Assembly (NCBI RefSeq): GCF_010015445.1
Contig: NC_053126.1
Coordinates: forward strand, 9,640,249-9,704,248
Length of the DNA stretch: 64,000 nucleotides
Source: Perca fluviatilis
Lineage: Eukaryota; Chordata; Actinopteri; Perciformes; Percidae
Direction of reading: 5' to 3'
In this document: positions 58,030-64,000 of the stretch, in pieces
Layout: every line of letters begins with the position of its first letter
How positions within the stretch are numbered: the stretch's first letter is position 1
Position numbers and translations under genes: made by a program
The notes under the pieces: generated by a model
Seen by the model: only the letters and a program-made list of their open reading frames with translations
What the model was told of the DNA's origin: nothing
Database searches by the model: none

Positions 58030-58329
58030 CTCCTTTGCGGAAAGTCAGATCTTGAATAACTGGTGTCATATCGTCTTTTGTGGCAGAACAGCCCACGTTG
58101 TTGACTTTGTACCACTCAGTGCGGGTAAGAGTCATTGTGCTGACTCCCGACTGTGTTGGTGTGATGTTGTTGGTCACAGGGGATCCATCGATATTCCAAG
58201 TGATTTGAATTTGATCTACAACATTCTGGTCCAGTCCAGTAACGATACACTTCAACTTTGCCTGGTTGTTGCTAAAGATTTCTTTGGGACTTGGTTGGTT
58301 CAGTTCCATTTTGACAGGCAATGAGGCCT
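58030..58329 (-). CDS. IgT constant exon 2 (CH3-like)
   Basis: Middle constant domain. Acceptor CCACACCCACAG and donor GGAG-GTATGT, phase 1 on both sides, 300 nt. Begins ASLPVKMELNQPSPKEIFS; Ig-fold core Cys (LKCIVTGLD), Trp (ITWNIDG), Cys (VGCSATKDD); ends QDLTFRKG. It follows CH1 after only 224 bp, with no other domain exon between, so one domain of the usual four (CH2) is missing. Three-domain IgT is known from stickleback; assignment as CH3 rather than CH2 rests on the KEIFS...AKLKC pattern and is an inference. Confidence 0.85.
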
Positions 58330-58553
58330 CTGTGGGTGTGGAAGAAAGAGTTGAAATAAACATACCCATTTTCAAGCATCAGTCTAATTATTCATTTTAG
58401 AATTTTGAATGTAAAATACCGGATTGATGAGGGTAAACATGAGAAAAAGACATTATTATTGAACATTTTGTTATAAAAACAAGATTAATAAGATGATGCA
58501 GGTGGACCCATAGACATAAGAGAGTCATGATAAGTATAAAAAAAATCACATAC

Positions 58554-58850
58554 TTTTTAACAGTGTCACGGGGGGGGGCGTTCCAGGGTGAGTCACAGAA
58601 CAAGTAAAAGAGCTCCATGAATCCCATTCAGATTTTGATACAGTGAGCAAACTGACTCCTGTATATTTGTTGTTTTTCTCAGCTGGAGGATATTGTACAG
58701 CTGTAGCAAGGCTTTTCCCACTGGCATCGGTCCACTGTAAAGTAAGACTCTTTGGGTAGAAGTCTTGAGCAAGACAGCCAACAGTGATTGTATCTGCAGC
58801 CCCAGGTTTGCACTGAACCAAAGGGAACAGAGTCGGTGCAGTTGTAGTAT
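58554..58850 (-). CDS. ighz/ight: IgT constant exon 1 (CH1)
   Basis: First constant domain, joined to the rearranged VDJ. Acceptor TTTTTTCACAG, phase 1; donor AAAA-GTATGT, phase 1; 297 nt. Starts DTTTAPTLFPLVQCKPG, where the cysteine near the start is placed to bond the light chain. Ig core: Cys (TVGCLAQDF), Trp (LQWTDASG), Cys (FTCSVTHPG). Ends GTPPPVTLLK; the PPP codons come from a run of nine C, a spot prone to sequencing or slippage error. The J donor (phase 1) completes the Asp codon, giving VTVT-DTTTAP. The symbol is by family recognition. Confidence 0.88.
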
Positions 58851-59035
58851 CTGTGAAAAAGTAAAAAAACATGTAAATACCAATAAAGGTCAATTAAAGA
58901 ACACAGAAGATCAAAATACTAAAGGTTAATTTTAAATATATTGCACAATATTGCATGATGAAACTGAGGACAAGAACAGCTGCCTAAAAAAATTATTTCA
59001 ATGATTAAATGTTTTAATAAAATGTTAGGTTACCC

Positions 59036-59228
59036 GTCATATAGCTGACGCTTTTATCCAAAGCGACTTACAATTGCTATATATGTCAGAGGTCGCACGC
59101 CTCTGGAGCAACTAGGGGTTAAGTGTCTTGCTCAGGGACACTGGTTGATGTATCGCAGTGGGAATCAAACCCAGAGCTCCCACACCAAAGGCATGTGTCA
59201 TATCCACTACACCATCACCACCCCCATA
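59036..59228 (-). mobile_element. tRNA-derived SINE
   Basis: On the minus strand: GGTGATGGTGTAGTGGATAT (A-box-like), GGTTTGATTCCC (B-box-like), GAGCAAGACACTTAACCCC and a GGATAAAAGCGTCAGCTAT tail. This layout is a common teleost SINE. It lies in the J-CH1 intron, in the sense orientation. Confidence 0.75.
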
Positions 59229-59395
59229 AATACATAAATTAATAATAAATAATAAATAATGTCCTATTGATTTTTTTTCTTTTTTGTGTTCAGCGCACAG
59301 ACAAACAGGCTGGATCGGAGCTTATACAATGGCACTAATGTTTAATACCACACTGTTTGTGAAATTTAATGTATCAATTTAAAGCATTTTTGCCA

Positions 59396-59475
59396 TGGCT
59401 GGTATACTCTTTGGGTGGAAGGTGTGTGCAACACAACCAACAGTTAATTGTTTTGCATAGAACCAAAGGGAACCG
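59396..59475 (-). pseudogene. Decayed CH1 exon relic
   Basis: Minus strand GGTTCCCTTTGGTTCTATGC, then CTGTTGGTTGTGTTGC and CACCCAAAGAGTAT, aligns with the start of the functional CH1 (FPLVQCK, TVGCLA, YPKSL). About 12 nt are missing, which shifts the frame between the FPLVLCK and LTVGCVAHTFHPKSI parts, and the domain breaks off before its second half. It sits ~550 bp upstream of CH1, so it is a remnant of a duplicated tau constant region. Confidence 0.75.
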
Positions 59476-59639
59476 TTTTGAAATCTTTCAAATAGGAGAT
59501 TTTTTAAGTTTAAAATCCACCACATAACTGAAATATAGAGACCCAAAGCTAAATCAATAAATATTAAACAAATAATGAAACAAATAACTTTAACTGGTGA
59601 TATAACCATGAAATTGTAAACTAACTCAATACCTTTTTA

Positions 59640-60760
59640 AAACTCAGGTCTAATATTAAAATGCTTTTTGTTATCGTTACAACTACCACCTGCGACTAAA
59701 AAAATCAGCATTATTGTGAATATTAAAATGCCGCTCATTGTTGGAGAATTTGAGCATTTCTCAAACTGGAACCTAATAGTTCTTTACCATTGTGTCTGGT
59801 TTATCTTAATCTTTTAAAAATATATATTTAATAGTAACTTATAAAGGAATAAATAATGATTAAATAATAATGTTAACACAATGCACACTAGCAACTATGA
59901 CTGTTCACAGTTTGCACAAGAAAGATAAAGACAATTCTATCTTCTTTTTTTCAAAAGCAAAACATGATCTGTTCAGACAGACGAGCTGAGTGGGTTAATA
60001 CAACATATCAAATAAAAACCACTACACTGTTTTTTGGAATCAAGACTTTTAGAATAGTAAAATTATTAACATAAAATATGATTTTTGATGAGCATTATTC
60101 ACTCCTTTTGGTTTAACGCTAAATCTGAAAACCTAGAAAAGTTGTCTGGAAGAATTAAAAATCACTCGAAGAAAAAAAATTCCTCTAAAACTAAAAGAGA
60201 TTACTAACATTTGAACCTACAATGCAAATGAAGCATACGGTCTTTTAAAAGTCAGTCGTTGCTTTGGTGTTTCAAATGAAACTATAAATAGATACTACAT
60301 ACTATGTAATAGTATGTACTTAAATACATATTTGTTCAGTTGTTTAATTGAAACACATACTGACCCAGTAATTAAATGCATGAATAAAATATTTTCGCCT
60401 ATGTTCAGATTTACGGTAACTCTTTCTCTAAGAAATTCAGGTACGGTATGGTGATTAATATCCACGGTAATACAACATGTATTGAATAATAATGTGAATA
60501 AAAAGATGCAAACATTCATCAACACCAATTACAATCCAGCTGAATCAATTACAAGATTAACTCAAACCACCACCTGAATTAAGAACTTTTTCAAATGTTT
60601 TCTAAGAAACAGCTGCATTAAAAACATCTGTCTGCTGTTTTCTAGTGTGTCCAACATCAATATAAACCTAAATATAGGACTATAACTTAAACTTCTCTAG
60701 CACCAATAGTCACATTATAAAGTTAAAAAATAATCTTCTGACTAATAATATATTGTTCAA
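59640..60760. other. J to CH1 intron, upstream part
   Basis: AT-rich intron. I looked for further J segments (WGxGT, GTAAG, 23-RSS) and an enhancer-like octamer cluster and saw none that I can support. Confidence 0.45.
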
Positions 60761-60771
60761 ATGTGACTTAC

Positions 60772-60816
60772 CTGTTACTGTGACTACAGTCCCACGGCCC
60801 AAGTAGTCGAAAGCAT
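60772..60816 (-). CDS. JH segment (J-tau)
   Basis: 45 nt between an RSS and a GTAAGTC donor. It reads DAFDYLGRGTVVTVT and leaves in phase 1, as needed for CH1. The J motif W-G-x-G is here L-G-R-G: TTG replaces TGG. The rest (FDY, GTVVTVT) is typical. It supplies FR4 of the IgT heavy chain and is the only J I can find next to this constant region. Confidence 0.9.
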
Positions 60817-60855
60817 CACAGTGTTGCATCTCCACTCACTGCTGGAACAAAAACC
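60817..60855 (-). promoter_or_regulatory. J-tau 23-RSS
   Basis: Nonamer GGTTTTTGT (60855-60847), spacer of exactly 23 bp, heptamer CACTGTG (60823-60817) abutting J. Both motifs match consensus at every base. Confidence 0.95.
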
Positions 60856-61182
60856 TGACATACCAAAAATAATGTGTGAAAACCTCATAACGTGACTAAA
60901 GAACACATACATCCTGATCAGCATTATCCTCTGATGTCATCCTGGGAGCATGTGTTTTGTGCTGATTCTTAATCAGTTCTTAAAGTTAAAATTTACTGCA
61001 AGATGACAATTACGTCTGTGCACCAACTCTGACTTTAAACTACTAATTTATTAACTTTTAACCACAAATCTCTCATTAAAAATGATAAACATAGTAGTTA
61101 CCTCATATTTCAGTAGGAAATATTCAGTCCTGAGCTTTTTTTTTCATCACAAGAATGGGAGAGCGTTAGATTATTGCTCTTA

Positions 61183-61259
61183 GGTTTTTGTATGGATCTA
61201 TATGTCAGTGCATACCCACCCACCCATGTATCACTATGATAAACCCTAATACAAAAACC
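61183..61259 (-). other. DH segment (D-tau) with two 12-RSS
   Basis: Minus-strand order: nonamer GGTTTTTGT (61259-61251), 12 bp, heptamer CATAGTG (61238-61232), a 21-nt D core (61231-61211, starting ATACATGGGTGGG), heptamer CACTGAC (61210-61204), 12 bp, nonamer ACAAAAACC (61191-61183). Both nonamers are perfect and both spacers exactly 12. The heptamers keep the crucial CAC next to the core but deviate beyond it. The core is G-rich and open in all three frames (rich in Gly, Trp, Val). 12-spacers on D and 23-spacers on V and J satisfy the 12/23 rule. Confidence 0.92.
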
Positions 61260-61269
61260 AAACAATTCT

Positions 61270-62100
61270 TCACTTCTTTCCTGCACTGGAGGGAAGGGGG
61301 GCTGTATTATCAGCAGTGGGTAAGAATAAAAGAAAATATTCTAATCAACATAACTATATTTAAGGTTGAAAGTTGGTTAGATTGCGTTTTCCATTAAACA
61401 TTTTTTTTTCAGTTGATCAAAGTTTTAAATTCAATTTTGTTTTGTTTTATCATTGATATACCATGACATGACTTATATATGTATTTGAATATGAAAAACT
61501 GTAATTTTAACATTTAAAAAAAAACATTTAAAAAGTTGGCCAGCATCCTTTTATTCAGACCATAATATTGGATAAAACTGTTCATGAAAATGTGTTGAAC
61601 TGTGGCACTGAATAATCTATAATAGTAAAGAAAAAAAAAGGTATATTGGTTCTAAATGTTTGCTGTAAAAAATATTAAAATGTTTTGTAAGATATTTGAG
61701 AACTACAGGGAGCTTGTAAACGTACAGCTTGTTACGGGACTTGAAGAGCCCAGAACACAACACAGTTAAATGAAAAAAAACAATAGATTATTTAATGATT
61801 GTCATGTGGTGAAATGAAATGAACGCTGTTGTAAAATTGATGAATACAAATTTTAACATCAAAGCACTGATGAATTATTTTTTATTATTTGGACCTTTTG
61901 GCAAGCCATCAGTAGTGAGGGATCAGGAAAGACTTAAATATTTTTTTTGTTATTGTTCTTACAGCTCAGCCTCATATGAGAGATGATAATCCTGATGTGT
62001 GTGAACTCCACTTTTTGTTTCTGTTTAGGGCAAGTTGTGACAAAAGCATAGTGTGGGGAAATGCATCACATGTGAATTATGGGGTATTTAAACTTGCACT
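61270..62100. other. V-D intergenic, no gene
   Basis: AT-rich. I searched it for another D (paired nonamers at 12-bp spacing) and saw none. Confidence 0.4.
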
Positions 62101-62106
62101 CTCTAT

Positions 62107-62780
62107 CAATTCAATTCAATTTTATTTATAGAGTCAAATTATAACAAGAGTTATCTCGAGACACTTTACAGATAGAGTAAGTCTAGACCACACTCTATAA
62201 TTTACAAAGACCCAACAATTTTAGTAATAAATTCTTTAGGAAGAAACCTCGGCAGACCCAGGCTCTTGGTAGGTGGTGTCTGACGGTGTATGGTTGGGGG
62301 TGTGATGAACAGTGGCAATAATAGTCATAATAAAGATAATGGAACAGTGATTACAAATGGTAGTCGTAGTAGTTCATGTCATGTCAGGGCACTGCAGGGC
62401 ATTACAGGATGTTGCGTGGCACAGCAGAGCATAGGTGGATGTAGCAGGACGCAGCAGGACGCAGCAGGACACTACAGAGCGTAGCAGGGTGTAGCAGGGA
62501 ATGCAGCAGGACCATGGACCAAGCTGCAACCAAGATCTTGGTGCCATCCTAATTCAAGGAAATAAGCTTTGCGAAAAAAAAACATAAGGACCAGAGTTGG
62601 GTTATTAACAAGCATTTCTGGTAGAAGGATGCACACAAATGGAAACAAATGAAAAGGGAGAGGAGAGAGAAGCTCAGTGTGTCAAAGGAAGTCCCCCGTC
62701 TAAAACTATGACAGCATAATTAAAAGAAACAGGTTAAGGAGAGGAGCCTGGTCGGGCTAGAACTCTCCCCAACTGGATCG
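62107..62780 (-). mobile_element. Second copy of the LINE/RTE-like 3' end
   Basis: Inverse of 10125-10835: AATTCAATTCAATT tail, TTATCTCGAGACACTTTACAG, CCAGGCTCTTGGTAGG. A ~10-bp GCAGCAGGAC tandem array is expanded at 62430-62520. Confidence 0.6.
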
Positions 62781-62799
62781 GGCTGTACTGGCCTGCCTC

Positions 62800-63330
62800 T
62801 CTCTACTTTTATTATATTATTGATTATCTGGTAGATGAATCTGACGACTACGAAGAGAAGCTGTCAGGTCTTTTGCGACTTGAACGCAAAAGCAGACAAA
62901 ACAGACAGTTTGGAGATTTGTAACAGCTTGTTTGAAAAGTGGAAAAAACAACAAAAAACTCCTCTCAGGCAACAGAGCAGGCAGTGGACACAGGCAGGGG
63001 TGACGTGGCACGAATGGCATAAGTGGAAGCTGAAGTGTGGCGTCAACAGGCAGGTCCAGAACACAACGAAAAAACACAGGCGATCCATGACATTACTTAA
63101 CAATCCGGCACCGAACAGTGCACTGATGAGCCACGGGAAACAGGTGAGTAATTAGGAATTGCCTCCAGCTGCGCGTCATCCCAGGAGAGGCCGGCCCACA
63201 CACTGCACTGTGAGGGAAAAACAAGACGAGCAGAGGAGAGAGAGAGAGAGAAAAAGAAAGAGAAACATCCAAAAACCCCATTCACCCACAGACTTGTCAC
63301 TTCCCCACTTGTGGCTTTGTGACAGGCGAA
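62800..63330. repeat. Repeat-like GC-richer block
   Basis: Contains GCCTCCAGCTGCGCGTCATC, AGGAGAGGCCGGCCCACAC and an AGAG tract at 63236-63265. Several overlapping frames but no domain recognised. Probably transposon-derived. Confidence 0.35.
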
Positions 63331-63427
63331 CGCTGCAACTCCTCACTCCCTAACTATAAGTCAGTGACTGTCACAGTGACATCTGCAGTGGTTTGTGTAC
63401 AGCTCCATGGCTTCCTGTATCACTGTG

Positions 63428-63885
63428 GCTCTCGAGCACAATAATAAACAGCAGAGTCTTCAGTCGTCAGGCTGTTCATCCGCAGATACAGCTGGTCCAC
63501 GTCATTGTCTCTGGATATGGTGATGCGATTCTGCACCGATGTTGAATAAGCTTTATTGCCTCCACTTCCAGCAGAAATGTAGGCAACCCACTCAAGTCCT
63601 TTTCCTTCAGCTTGTCTGATCCAGCTGATATCAGCATTGCTATCTGCTATTCCTGCACATGTACAGATCAGTTTGTGGGATTCTCCAGGGCGCTTTACCA
63701 CTGGTTCAGACTCAGTCAGAGTCTGGCTGCAAACACCTGGAGAGAAAAGCAGTTTGATCAGAACAGAGCCAAACAACATACCAAGATATATACATATTTT
63801 TACAACTAAATTAGCCTCAAAAGAAAGGTGGTAAAAGTCTTCACCTGCCCAGCAGATAGTTAAAAGCAGCAGTACTGTCCATCAT
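63428..63885 (-). pseudogene. VH #32, family B-like, leader frameshift; the VH upstream of D-J-C tau
   Basis: The V exon 63736-63428 is fully open: [16 protein letters not shown], Cys23 [47 protein letters not shown], Cys104 [21 protein letters not shown] (63427-63421), 22 bp, ACACAAACC (63398-63390). The leader exon (63885-63845) is 41 nt instead of 49: eight bases (TATAGTCC on the plus strand, between two GTCC copies) are missing. From the ATG the frame reads [13 protein letters not shown], enters the V exon out of phase and meets a stop a few codons in. The promoter octamer ATGCAAAA (63965-63958) is kept. Probably unusable unless another start exists. Confidence 0.75.
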
Positions 63886-63957
63886 GTTAAATTGTGTGTC
63901 CACTGTTCTCTGTCCTCCTCTCTGCACTCAGATAAGTAGAGGTGGAAGATATCTGAG

Positions 63958-63965
63958 TTTTGCAT
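63958..63965 (-). promoter_or_regulatory. Octamer-like element of VH #32
   Basis: ATGCAAAA on the minus strand, 73 bp upstream of the leader ATG, in the position and form found in all family B promoters. A 7/8 match to the Oct-binding ATGCAAAT. Confidence 0.6.
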
Positions 63966-64000
63966 CGATTCCTCCTCACAGGGCGGAAACATCTGGACTG

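Noticed and set aside
58330..58553. Possible CH2 remnant between CH1 and the CH3-like exon (frame with FSHVYPHQ)
   Set aside because: Only a few residues resemble a domain end; no cysteine, acceptor or tryptophan. Not enough to call.
58570..58578. Frameshift suspected at the nine-base homopolymer in CH1
   Set aside because: The frame is continuous with correct Ig residues and a phase-1 donor beyond it; kept as a caution only.
58555..58883. Alternative minus-strand frame over CH1
   Set aside because: Shadow of the true CH1 frame, which alone has the Ig cysteines and matched phases.
59640..60760. Second J-tau segment
   Set aside because: No WGxG-type motif with a GTAAG donor and 23-RSS found.
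61270..63380. Additional D segments
   Set aside because: No other pair of nonamers at 12-bp spacing seen.

Overview
The window is a stretch of a teleost (percomorph-type) immunoglobulin heavy-chain (IgH) locus. The evidence is many two-exon VH segments with 23-bp-class recombination signals (RSS), one D and one J segment with matching 12/23 signals, constant-region exons that read as IgT (IgZ, tau), and fish-typical transposons. Every immune gene is on the minus strand, so the locus is transcribed from base 64000 towards base 1. I saw no complete non-immune gene.

In transcription order: one VH (#32, 63.4-63.9 kb), one D (61.2 kb), one J (60.8 kb), then the tau constant exons: CH1 at 58.85-58.55 kb, a CH3-like domain at 58.33-58.03, a CH4-like domain with the secreted tail at 57.89-57.55, TM1 at 56.96-56.80 and a probable TM2 at 55.82. 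All splice phases agree (J to CH1, CH1 to CH3, CH3 to CH4, and CH4 to TM1 through an internal donor). The tau heavy chain therefore has three constant domains rather than four. Downstream, from 51 kb to 0.2 kb, lies a second VH array that presumably serves the next D-J-C block (expected mu/delta) beyond base 1.

The array holds about 30 VH genes or relics in five families, named here for convenience. A: FR1 with [63 protein letters not shown], with CDR1 [23 protein letters not shown]. Number 8 is a divergent B relative. The families recur in a fixed order with their flanks (A, orphan leader, D, C, A, B, E), so the array grew by duplication of a multi-gene cassette and was then edited by deletions, fusions and insertions. 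About 18 VH look intact. The rest carry stops, frameshifts, lost cysteines, lost RSS or lost 5' halves.

Between VH genes are mobile elements: two hAT-type MITEs with exact 8-bp target duplications (3.6-4.3 kb, 42.4-42.6 kb), a 3.5-kb long-inverted-repeat element inside an hAT-like gene remnant (19.0-23.7 kb), palindromic elements at 8.7-9.85, 51.2-52.5 and 53.1-53.9 kb, a TTAA-type element that splits VH #29 (47.6-49.2 kb), LINE and SINE pieces, and long microsatellites. One of these, about 65 CA units, lies 27 nt before the IgT membrane exon. All assignments come from reading the sequence. No database search was run.
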